Shown here: positions 8,232 through 16,199 of the stretch, in pieces
Layout: each line of letters opens with the position of its first letter
Position numbering within the stretch: position 1 is the stretch's first letter
Origin: Chersky-840 sp963810195
Lineage (GTDB): Bacteria > Actinomycetota > Acidimicrobiia > Acidimicrobiales > UBA8190
Direction: 5' to 3'
NCBI GenBank assembly: GCA_963810195.1
Contig: CAWEMO010000001.1
Location: forward strand, 434,001 to 498,000
DNA: 64,000 nt
Translations under genes and position numbers: made by a program
The notes under the pieces: generated by a model
The model's database searches: none
Told to the model about the DNA's origin: nothing
Seen by the model: the letters and a program-made list of their open reading frames with translations, nothing else

Positions 8232-10079
8232 ATGACCGGACGTAAGCTGCGTAACCGCCTGGCGGGAGCAGCATCTTTAGGGATCGCCGTCGCTGCGGTG
8301 ACGATGACCCTGGGCGCGGGCTCCGCATTCGCCGCCCCCGGGGATCCCCCCGGAGGTGCCACCCCCGTCGCCCCGCACTTCTACAACGGCAACGTGGAAA
8401 CCATCCGCAACTCTGGGTCCGACACGACGATCTTCCTGATGCAGAAGATCGGGGACCTCTACACGGCCTCGGGGCTCTACGGTTGCACGCTCAACAGTGC
8501 CGCCGGCCAGACCCTGTACAACTCGAGCGACCCGGCTGCCACGGCCTCCAACGAGGAGTTCTACTGCCAGTCGGGCGCCAACGTGGACACGACCGATGTC
8601 AATGACAACTGGGACCGCACGGAAGTGCAGACCGGGGTCGACGACGTGGGGTCGGGAGCCGGCCAGGAGCAGCTGTGTGGGAACCTTCCCGCTCCGTTGC
8701 CCGTCGACTTCGCCCGCTCCTCCAAGCCGATCATCTCGACGGCGTCGGGCGGATGCTCCACGGAGGTCGAAACCGGCTACGCCAAGGACGCAGTCCCCGC
8801 GGTCGACTTCTCGACGGTGAACCCGTCGGTGTACGGGACCTCGAGCTTCAGCACCTATGCGGCCATCAACGGCGGCAACATCGGCCCCGTGGCCAATGGC
8901 TGGCTCCCGGGTGACCCCGTGGGTGGCCCTTACAACGGCACCGCTCTCACCAACATCTCCAACGCCGACAACGGCGGCGGAGCCGACAGCACTGCCTATC
9001 GGGTCTGGTGCGCCAGTGACTCCACCCGCATCAGCGACTGGGGGGCGCTCACCAACCTCGGCCCCAAGGTCGAGCTGGTCGACGTCACCACGTCGAGCTC
9101 CGCGACGGTGGGGCTGGCAGCCGGCGCGCCCGAGGGCACGACCTTCGCCGCGAGCATCGCGGCCGGGGATGCCGTGTCCGGGTCCGGGATTCCGGCTGGG
9201 ACGACCATCTCCTCGAACAACGGGTCGACCCTGACGCTGTCCAACAGCGCCACCTCGAGCGGCACCATCGTGCTGACCGTGACGGTCGGCACCGCTCTGG
9301 CCGAAGGTAACGGGATCCCGGTTGGCATCCCGATGCGGGTCATGGGTGTGAACACCGCATCCGGGACCGAGGCGACCTTTGCCAGCTACGCCGAGAGTGG
9401 CGTGTCCAGCGGCGGATGCTCGTCGAACCTCAACGGCAACGCAGCCAACGATCCCAATCCGGCCACCGCCCCGTCGCCCAACTCGGCGCACGTCGCGCTG
9501 GAGAACAACGGTGCGCAGATCGCCCAGTTCGCGTCGGGCGACTTCCCCAGTGATCCGGTGGACCAGGCGGTCGAGATCGCGACGACCCTGTACTTCGAGT
9601 CCAACGGTGTCTACAACACGACGCCGTACGCCACGGAGTCGGGGATCACGAGCGGTTCCACGACGACGCTGTACACGATGTCGAAGATCCACGAGAACGG
9701 CGCTTCGCCGACGACGCCGACGATGCTGAACAACACGTACCCCACGGCACGTGCGCTGTTCAACATCTACCGGAGCGACACCGTCCGGGCGTCGACAGCC
9801 GGGTTGCTCAACTGGATCTGCGACTCCAACACCGCGTTCACCAAGGGGACGGACAACTCGACCGGGAAGAACTTCGACGCCGAGTTGAGCACCCTCATCA
9901 ACGGTACCTTCGGGTTCGTCCGGCTGACCGACACCTCGGCGGCGCCGACGGTTGCCACCCCGGCGGACAACATCGCCGCTCCGAACACAACGTGCGCCTC
10001 GGGCACGGTGGTTGTGGGCGGAATCACCGAGGGCAACGGCACCCCGTCGATCACGACTGTGGCCAACCCGCAGAGTTAG
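8232..10079 (+). CDS. Secreted PstS-like substrate-binding protein with an inserted beta domain
   Basis: A 615-residue exported protein; the signal peptide ends near SAFA-APGD. The binding-protein fold is suggested by IRNSGSDTTIFLMQKIGDLY near the N-terminus and VDFARSSKPI further on, positions where PstS-type proteins carry the Ser/Thr anion-binding loop and the (G)ASD/ARS loop. An insert at about residues 290-355 (from TTSSSATVGLAAG to TIVLTVTV) has the form GSGIPAGTTI...GSTLTLSNSATSSGT, a short beta repeat often seen in secreted fibre-like proteins, and interrupts the binding fold. There is no C-terminal helix or LAXTG, so it should be free or held non-covalently, unlike the other two binding proteins here. 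ATG 8232 is preceded by AAAGGAGCTACC. The ligand is inferred, not shown. Confidence 0.65.
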   Translation: MTGRKLRNRLAGAASLGIAVAAVTMTLGAGSAFAAPGDPPGGATPVAPHFYNGNVETIRNSGSDTTIFLMQKIGDLYTASGLYGCTLNSAAGQTLYNSSDPAATASNEEFYCQSGANVDTTDVNDNWDRTEVQTGVDDVGSGAGQEQLCGNLPAPLPVDFARSSKPIISTASGGCSTEVETGYAKDAVPAVDFSTVNPSVYGTSSFSTYAAINGGNIGPVANGWLPGDPVGGPYNGTALTNISNADNGGGADSTAYRVWCASDSTRISDWGALTNLGPKVELVDVTTSSSATVGLAAGAPEGTTFAASIAAGDAVSGSGIPAGTTISSNNGSTLTLSNSATSSGTIVLTVTVGTALAEGNGIPVGIPMRVMGVNTASGTEATFASYAESGVSSGGCSSNLNGNAANDPNPATAPSPNSAHVALENNGAQIAQFASGDFPSDPVDQAVEIATTLYFESNGVYNTTPYATESGITSGSTTTLYTMSKIHENGASPTTPTMLNNTYPTARALFNIYRSDTVRASTAGLLNWICDSNTAFTKGTDNSTGKNFDAELSTLINGTFGFVRLTDTSAAPTVATPADNIAAPNTTCASGTVVVGGITEGNGTPSITTVANPQS

Positions 10080-10092
10080 TGAGGCGATCCAC

Positions 10093-10112
10093 CGTGTGAC
10101 GATCGTCACACG
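10093..10112. promoter_or_regulatory. Perfect 20-bp palindrome containing a CRP-type site
   Basis: CGTGTGACGATCGTCACACG is a perfect palindrome lying 13 bases after the binding-protein stop codon. Its core TGTGA-N6-TCACA matches the consensus of CRP/GlxR-family regulators exactly. It lies about 220 bases before the next start codon and could act on that operon. There is no loop, so it is a poorer terminator candidate than the hairpin that follows. Confidence 0.5.
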
Positions 10113-10130
10113 ACAGGCAGCAACCCGGGC

Positions 10131-10165
10131 CCGGGTGTCCGGCGAATCACTCGCCGGTCACCCGG
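10131..10165 (+). terminator. Strong GC hairpin, probable intrinsic terminator
   Basis: Two 15-base arms (CCGGGTGTCCGGCGA and TCGCCGGTCACCCGG) pair with one T-T mismatch around a 5-base loop. No U-tract follows, which is common for terminators of high-GC actinobacteria. It separates the 7.4-10.1 kb pair from the operon beginning at 10330. Confidence 0.6.
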
Positions 10166-10329
10166 GCTTCCGGGTGTTCGAAGGGAGTTGTCCGACAGCC
10201 CGTCGGGCTCCCGGTTTCGCAGGGGTCGGCCAGGCAAAGGACCAGGTCGGCGGAGTTTTCGGTTGAAATAGACTAAAGAGATAAGAAAAATATAGATTTG
10301 GTGGCGGAGCCGGAGGCAGGGGACGCAGG

Positions 10330-13167
10330 GTGAGAACCAGGGGTCAGGTCCTCGGGACGGGGTCGCCCGGGAGAAGGTTGTCCGGGCTTGCGCAGCTTGC
10401 CGGAGCCGCCCTGCTGGTGGGCACCGGGCTCCTGGGCCTGTTCGGGGGCTCCGCCTCCGGCCAACCAGCCCCCGGGACCGAGGTCCCCGGGTCGGCCGTC
10501 CCCATCGGTTCCTTCACCGCCGGTACGCCTTTCTCGAGCGGGCAGGTGATCTCGATCCAGATCCCCGCCAATCCAACGCTCTCCCCAGGTGCGGGCATCT
10601 TCATCGTGGAGTGCGCCGCCCCCGGGGGGGTGGTACCTACCGATCCGTCGCAGTGTGACGGCAAGACCATCCAGGGCGACACGATCCTGGCCGGCACCGA
10701 CGGTTCGGTCGACTACACGGTAAGCAACACCACGTCGGGCTACACCGTCTACGCCCTGCCCAACGCGACGAGCCTGGGCGAGCCGCCGACGCAGACGCCG
10801 GTGTGCAACCTGAGCAACGAGTGCGTGCTCTACATCGGGCAGAACCAGAACGACTTCACGCAGCCGCACTTCTGGTCACAACCGTTCTACGTGGCACCCA
10901 CGACCGGTGACACCGGCGCCAACCCCGGGGACGGGAGTGCGCCTCCCGCGGCCACGACCCCGGATGCCGGCACTTCGACGGTCACCGCGGCGGCGGTGCC
11001 GCCCTCGCCGGTGGCGGACGGGAAGGACCCGGCCACAGTGACGGTGCGGCTCCTCGATTCGAGCTCCGTCCCCGTTCCGGGCAAGACCGTGACGTTGACC
11101 GCCGGGAGCGGGAGCTCGGTCATCACGCCGACGTCGGCCGTGTCGGCCGCCGACGGTACCGCCGTCTTCACGGTGACGGACGCGACTCCCGAAACCGTCG
11201 TCTACACCGCCGAGGACACGACCGACAGCACCACTGTCACCGCCACCGCTTCGGTGGTGTTCGCGGCACCGGTGGTGACGCCTGCCAACTCCACGGTGGT
11301 GGCGAGTCCGACACAGGTCGCGGCCGACGGTGTCACTGCGTCCACCATCACGGTCACCTTGCGGGACCAGGGAGCAGGCATCGGGTATGCAGTCCCGGGG
11401 AAGGCGATCACGCTGACGCCGTCGGGCGGCAGCTCCGTGGTCACGCCGGCCACGGCCACCACAGACAGCTCAGGAGTGGCGACGTTCAGCGCCGTCGACT
11501 CCTCCAACGAGCAGGTGACCTATACGGCCAAGGATACGACGGACAACGTGGTGCTGACACAGACAGCTTCGGTGACCTTCGGGACGCTCTCGGTGTCGCC
11601 GGGAAGCTCGACGATGGTGGCCACCGCCTCGCCTGCCGAGGTGAATTTCGGGACGTCGGTCACCGTGACGCTTCTGACCTCGAGCGGAGACCCTGTGGCG
11701 GGCAAGGCCGTGTCGTTGTCCGGATCGCCTCCGACCACGGTGAGCATCTCCCCGGACTCGTCGGTCACAGATCAGAACGGCAAGGCCACATTCTCGGTGG
11801 ACGATTCGACGGCTGAGTCGGTGGTGTTCAATGCCACGGACGTCACCGACAGCCAGTCGATCACAGCGACTGCCACGGTCGCGTTCCAGACACCTGTCGC
11901 TTCGGCCACGGCGTCGACGATCACTGCCACTCCGACGACGGTTGCGGCCGACGGTTCGAGCTCCTCGGTGATCTCGGTGACGATGCGCGACCAGTTCGGG
12001 AACGCTTTGTCGGGGAAGGCCATCAGCCTCCAGCTGATCGATGCCAGCACCGATGCCGAAGCTCCGCCGGTGGCGGGCTCCGCCACACCCGGCACCACGG
12101 ACAGCTCGGGAACAGCGGAGTTCGGCCTGGTCGACACGCACGCCGAGACGGTGACCGTCAACGCCACCGACACCACTGACAACGTGGCTGTGAGCGGCAC
12201 CGCCACTGTGACGTTCACGGCAGGGTCTGCCGATCCCGGAGCTTCGACGGTGACCGGAAGCCCCACGAACAGTGCCGGGACGGTCGCGGTGCCTTCGGAC
12301 GGCACGACGGCGGCGACGATCACCGTCACCCTCCTGGACCACGGAGGGAGTGCGGTGGCGGGGAAGAACGTCACCCTCACCGCTTCGGGCGGCAACTCCG
12401 CGGTGACGCCGTCGTCGGCGACGACGAGCGGCACCGGCGAGGCGACGTTCTCGGTCACAGACGCCACCGCCGAAGTCGTAACCTACATGGCCAAGGACAC
12501 GACCGACAGCCTGGTGCTGAGCGCGACGATCAGTGTCACCTTCGGGAGCCCACCGGTACCGCCGCCGGCTGTGGCCGACTCCGTCCTCCTGGCCGGCGCC
12601 ACCACTGCACCGGCCGACGGGTCGAGCACCGTCACGGTCACCGCCCTCCTGTATGACGCCAATGGCAACGCCGTGACGGGCAAGACGGTCACGCTCGATC
12701 TGCAGGGCACCGGGCACGCGGTGGTCACGCCGGCGTCGGCGGTGACCGACCAGAACGGGCAGGCGAACTTCTCGGTCACCGACGCCACAGCCGAGACCGT
12801 CACCTTCACCGCCACCGACACCACCGACGACCTCCCCATCACGGGACAGAGCGTCATGATCGCGTTCACCACGGCCAGCTCGGCGGCCACGACGACCACC
12901 ACGACCACGTCGCCCGGAGGCTCGACCACCACGACGACTGCGGCACCGGGAGGCTCGACCACCACGACGGCCGGAAGCTCGGTCGCCACGTCCGGCACCG
13001 GAGGGTCCCAGGCGTCCACTGCAGCCGACGCCGGCACCGTGAACGCCCCCTCGGGACAGCTCGCCCTCACGGGCGCACCGTCGTTGTTGCCCTGGCTCCT
13101 GGGGTTCGGTTTCGTGATGCTCCTCGGTGGATCGCTCGGTCGCCGGATCCTCCGTACGGGGACGTGA
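10330..13167 (+). CDS. Large surface protein: neocarzinostatin-like domain, six Ig-like repeats, LALTG anchor
   Basis: 945 residues. A signal peptide (to about residue 46) is followed by the same four-Cys beta domain as the gene at 7458 (about residues 48-200). Six bacterial Ig-like (Big_1/invasin type) repeats of about 100 residues follow, each with a form of TVTLLDxxGxxVxGKxVTL, then DxxGxAxFSVTD, then VTYTAxDTTD. A Thr/Ser mucin-like linker (about 850-905) leads to LALTG (about 911-915), a hydrophobic helix and GRRILR. LAXTG is the signal read by class E sortases, and one is encoded 10 kb downstream. The likely role is a stalk or adhesin on the wall. Start GTG 10330 has GGAGG about 14 bases upstream; an AT-rich stretch at 10260-10300 is the probable promoter. 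Its stop overlaps the next gene. Confidence 0.85.
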   Translation: MRTRGQVLGTGSPGRRLSGLAQLAGAALLVGTGLLGLFGGSASGQPAPGTEVPGSAVPIGSFTAGTPFSSGQVISIQIPANPTLSPGAGIFIVECAAPGGVVPTDPSQCDGKTIQGDTILAGTDGSVDYTVSNTTSGYTVYALPNATSLGEPPTQTPVCNLSNECVLYIGQNQNDFTQPHFWSQPFYVAPTTGDTGANPGDGSAPPAATTPDAGTSTVTAAAVPPSPVADGKDPATVTVRLLDSSSVPVPGKTVTLTAGSGSSVITPTSAVSAADGTAVFTVTDATPETVVYTAEDTTDSTTVTATASVVFAAPVVTPANSTVVASPTQVAADGVTASTITVTLRDQGAGIGYAVPGKAITLTPSGGSSVVTPATATTDSSGVATFSAVDSSNEQVTYTAKDTTDNVVLTQTASVTFGTLSVSPGSSTMVATASPAEVNFGTSVTVTLLTSSGDPVAGKAVSLSGSPPTTVSISPDSSVTDQNGKATFSVDDSTAESVVFNATDVTDSQSITATATVAFQTPVASATASTITATPTTVAADGSSSSVISVTMRDQFGNALSGKAISLQLIDASTDAEAPPVAGSATPGTTDSSGTAEFGLVDTHAETVTVNATDTTDNVAVSGTATVTFTAGSADPGASTVTGSPTNSAGTVAVPSDGTTAATITVTLLDHGGSAVAGKNVTLTASGGNSAVTPSSATTSGTGEATFSVTDATAEVVTYMAKDTTDSLVLSATISVTFGSPPVPPPAVADSVLLAGATTAPADGSSTVTVTALLYDANGNAVTGKTVTLDLQGTGHAVVTPASAVTDQNGQANFSVTDATAETVTFTATDTTDDLPITGQSVMIAFTTASSAATTTTTTTSPGGSTTTTTAAPGGSTTTTAGSSVATSGTGGSQASTAADAGTVNAPSGQLALTGAPSLLPWLLGFGFVMLLGGSLGRRILRTGT

Positions 13168-13916
13168 GGGCGAGGTGTGCGATGAACCTCTGTCGGCTGG
13201 TTCTGCTTCGTGGTGCCGTGCCCTTCCTGCTGAGCGCGGGCTTCGTCATGGCGTGGTTCCCCGGAGAGGCCGTCGCCGCGGCGCCCGTGGTCACGATCAC
13301 TCCTGTCGCCGGCGCCTCGGCTTCGGGCTCGTATCAGGACGGTGAGGTCGTGAACATCACGGTGCAACGTAATTCGGTGTTCACGCCCGGGGACAAGGTG
13401 AACGTCCTCGAGTGTGCGGATCCCCAGGGGACCACCGCGAACCTGCCCAAGGACATCAGCGGGTGCGACGGTTTGACCATCCAGGGAGACACCGTGCTGG
13501 TCCAGCCCGGGGGGGCGGTCTCACTGTCTCGCTATCCCATCTACCAACTCCCGAGCCGCACCCTCGGTGAGCAGGCGAACGCGCAGCCCGTATGCGACCG
13601 AGTGGACGAATGCGTGCTCTACGTCGGCCAGAACCAGAACGACTTCACGCAACCGAAGCTCTTCTCGGCCCCGTTCACGGTGACACCCGCCTCGGGCGCG
13701 CCCGTGGTGGCTTCCGGATCGGCGACGAGTTCGGCAACCTCGTCTCCGCCAGCCGCGACGGCCACGACGGCCCCGTCGACCGCCGCGGCCTCGGATTCCC
13801 AGGGGTCTCTGGCCTTCACCGGACCGGGGCGGCTCTTGGCATGGATGGCGGCGATCGGGGGAGCGCTCCTGGTGGCAGGTGCGGCCGGCCGCCGCTGGGC
13901 GAGGCTCCATCCATGA
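13164..13916 (+). CDS. Neocarzinostatin-like-domain surface protein with LAFTG anchor
   Basis: A 250-residue exported protein: signal peptide ending near VAA-APVV, the four-Cys beta domain shared with the genes at 7458 and 10330 (VNVLECADP, SGCDG, PVCDR, DECVLYVGQNQNDFTQP), a Ser/Thr/Ala linker, then LAFTG (216-220), a hydrophobic helix and GRRWAR. It should be fixed to the wall by a class E sortase. GTG 13164 overlaps the previous stop by four bases (GTGA); ATG 13182 is the alternative and leaves the signal peptide intact. Its own stop overlaps the pstC-like start as ATGA, so translation is probably coupled on both sides. Function is unknown; the shared domain may be a small-ligand or glycan binder. 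Confidence 0.75.
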   Translation: MRARCAMNLCRLVLLRGAVPFLLSAGFVMAWFPGEAVAAAPVVTITPVAGASASGSYQDGEVVNITVQRNSVFTPGDKVNVLECADPQGTTANLPKDISGCDGLTIQGDTVLVQPGGAVSLSRYPIYQLPSRTLGEQANAQPVCDRVDECVLYVGQNQNDFTQPKLFSAPFTVTPASGAPVVASGSATSSATSSPPAATATTAPSTAAASDSQGSLAFTGPGRLLAWMAAIGGALLVAGAAGRRWARLHP

Positions 13917-14902
13917 CGATCACCGCTCCGCCTTTGCCCGAGGGTCCGGTCCTCCCCGAGGACCGGCCCATCGTGCTGCGCACCAAGGAGAAGGGCGCGG
14001 ACCTCATATTCCGCCGGGTCCTCGCCGCCAGCAGTGCCGTGGTGCTCTTCCTCTTGGCGGCGACCACGCTGTTCCTGATCATCAAGGGCTGGGCGGCGAT
14101 GCGCGCCGCGGGCTTGCACTTCTTCACGGATACGGTCTGGTCGCCCGATACCCATCATTTCGGTGTGGCGCCGCTGGTGCTCGGCTCGGTCGTGATCGCC
14201 GTGGTGGCCGTGGCGGTAGCGGTGCCGATCTCACTGTCCACCGCCCTCATGATCAACGAGTACGCCCCAGCGCGTCTTCGGCCCTGGCTGACGAGCATCG
14301 TCGACGTGCTGGCCACCATCCCCAGCATCGTCTACGGATTCTGGGGGTTGGAAGTCTTCTCGAACTTTCAAATCGGCCCGGCGAAGTGGATCGTGCACTA
14401 TTTCGGGTTCGTCCCCATCCTCCGGACCCCGTTGAACGCCCCGGACTACGGAAAGTCGGTGTTGGCCACGGGGCTCGTCTGCTCGCTCACGATCATTCCC
14501 ATCATCACATCGGTGAGCCGGGAGGTCATGGCCCAGGCACCGCGCGACGCCTGTGAGGCTGCCCTCGGCCTGGGTGGCACACGCTGGGGCATGGTGACCG
14601 ACGTCATCCTCCCGTTCTCTCGCTACGGAGTCGTCGGCGGGATCCTGCTCGGGCTCGGCCGGGGGCTCGGCGAGACGATGATCGTGGTGCTCGTCCTGTC
14701 GACGACCAACAGTCTCACGCCCGCGCTCCTCGGGCCCAACGGGCTCGGATCGGTGGCCAGGCAGATCACCCTGAACTTCTCAGACGGCTCTACGATCGAG
14801 AAGAGCGCCCTGATCCTGGCGGGCCTGGCGCTGTTCGCCACGACGTTGGCGGTGAACGCGATCGCCAAGCTGATCGTCTCTCGGACCGGAGCCCGCATCT
14901 GA
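13913..14902 (+). CDS. pstC: Phosphate-type ABC transporter permease PstC
   Basis: 329 residues with six membrane helices and the binding-protein-dependent permease signature (EAALGLGGTRWGMVTDVILPFSRYG) that docks onto the ATPase. LIIKGWAAM, FFTDTVWSPD, FGVAPLVLGSVVIA and IPSIVYGFWGLEV are characteristic of PstC. The start ATG 13913 overlaps the upstream stop (ATGA); the longer upstream frame lies inside the previous gene. Its stop overlaps the next start as TGATG. With PstA it should form the membrane channel of a high-affinity phosphate importer. The neighbouring wall-anchored binding proteins raise the question of whether the substrate is ordinary phosphate. Confidence 0.93.
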   Translation: MTITAPPLPEGPVLPEDRPIVLRTKEKGADLIFRRVLAASSAVVLFLLAATTLFLIIKGWAAMRAAGLHFFTDTVWSPDTHHFGVAPLVLGSVVIAVVAVAVAVPISLSTALMINEYAPARLRPWLTSIVDVLATIPSIVYGFWGLEVFSNFQIGPAKWIVHYFGFVPILRTPLNAPDYGKSVLATGLVCSLTIIPIITSVSREVMAQAPRDACEAALGLGGTRWGMVTDVILPFSRYGVVGGILLGLGRGLGETMIVVLVLSTTNSLTPALLGPNGLGSVARQITLNFSDGSTIEKSALILAGLALFATTLAVNAIAKLIVSRTGARI

Positions 14903-16113
14903 TGACCCAGATCACCGATGTGCGCCCTGCGATTACCGTTCCTGCCCCGAACATGGCGTCGGGACCCCCTCCCGCCCTCGGATCCGGCCCCATGTCCTCC
15001 GGGGACCGTCCCAATCGTCGTCAGCGGGTAGCCCCGGGCATGGTGTGGGAGCTGGCAGGGTCGGCGTTGGCGGCGTTGGCCTTCGTCTGGCTGGTGTTCT
15101 CGATCACCGGCACCTCGGCCGCCTTCGGTCTCGTGGTCAGCTGGTTGCTGACCTTCTTGACCGTCTACGCGGTGCTGTGCTGGAGGCTCCACGGCGTCCT
15201 CGCCGTGAAGGACCGCTTGGCCACCGTCGCCATCTGGTCGGGGGCGCTCATGGCGCTCGTCCCCTTGGGCGCGGTCATCTTCTTCGTCATCATCAGGGGG
15301 GCCCCGGTCGCGCTGGCCCACTTCCCGCACTTCTTCTACACCGACATGCTGAAGGCGGGGGCGAAGGACCCGGTGACAGCGGTCGGAGCCGGTGCCGCCA
15401 TCGTCGGGACGGTCGAGCAGGTCGGCCTGGCCTTCTTGATGACCGTCCCTCTGGGAGTCCTCACCGCCACCTACCTCGTGGACTCCCCGGGTCCCTTTGC
15501 ACGCCTCGTGAGCTACGTCGTGGACGCCATGACCGGGGCCCCCGCCATCATCGCCGCTGTGTTCATCTACCTGGTCTGGGTCGCCCCGCGCCATACCGCT
15601 GGCAAGTCGGGATTCGCGGCTGCACTGGCCCTCAGCGTCATGATGCTCCCGGTCGTCACCCGGGCCGCGCAGGAGGTGATCGCCGTCGTTCCTGGTTCGC
15701 TGCGCGAGGCCGCGCTGGCGCTGGGCGCACCCCGTTGGCGTGTCATCGTGCGAGTGGTCCTCCCCACCGCGCGTGCGGGGCTGTCGACCGCAGTGATCCT
15801 CGGTGTGGCGCGCATCGCTGGGGAGACGGCACCAGTGTTGTTCGCCGCCGGTGGGAATGCGTATTACAACTGGAATCCCTTCAGTGGTGTGCAGGACAAC
15901 CTCCCCCTGCGGATCTACGAGCTCATCAACCAGGGCTCGGGGAACATCGTCAGGGACGCCTGGGGGGTGTCGTTCGTGTTGATCCTCCTGGTGCTCGGGC
16001 TCTTCGTTTTGGCGCGTATGGCGGGGAGGTCGAGGGCTGGTCGACGCCACCATCCCTTGCTGAGGCGAAGCCTTTTCCTGCTGCGGCGCAGCGGCACCGG
16101 AGCCGGTCCATGA
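14902..16113 (+). CDS. pstA: Phosphate-type ABC transporter permease PstA
   Basis: 403 residues, longer than a usual PstA (about 280-300) because of an N-terminal Pro-rich tail and two extra helices (about residues 50-90) before the permease core. The core has HFPHFFYTDM, AAIVGTVEQVGLAF, the EAA loop (REAALALGAPRWRVIVRVVLP) and RIAGETAPVLFAAG, all typical of PstA. ATG 14902 shares its A with the pstC stop. Its TGA lies in an ATGA whose ATG begins an in-frame upstream extension of the next gene. It pairs with PstC to form the transmembrane pore. Confidence 0.92.
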   Translation: MTQITDVRPAITVPAPNMASGPPPALGSGPMSSGDRPNRRQRVAPGMVWELAGSALAALAFVWLVFSITGTSAAFGLVVSWLLTFLTVYAVLCWRLHGVLAVKDRLATVAIWSGALMALVPLGAVIFFVIIRGAPVALAHFPHFFYTDMLKAGAKDPVTAVGAGAAIVGTVEQVGLAFLMTVPLGVLTATYLVDSPGPFARLVSYVVDAMTGAPAIIAAVFIYLVWVAPRHTAGKSGFAAALALSVMMLPVVTRAAQEVIAVVPGSLREAALALGAPRWRVIVRVVLPTARAGLSTAVILGVARIAGETAPVLFAAGGNAYYNWNPFSGVQDNLPLRIYELINQGSGNIVRDAWGVSFVLILLVLGLFVLARMAGRSRAGRRHHPLLRRSLFLLRRSGTGAGP

Positions 16114-16199
16114 TCCCCCACATCCCCATCCACGGAGCCATGACGAAGCCACGACCCAGCCGAGACCTGAGATCTGTGACGACCAAGGAGAGCCCGACC

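Noticed and set aside
8277..10109. A 610-codon open frame on the minus strand opposite the binding-protein gene
   Set aside because: Its composition is Arg/Gly-rich without any motif, and the plus strand has a signal peptide, ribosome site and a binding-protein fold. It is a GC-rich antisense shadow.
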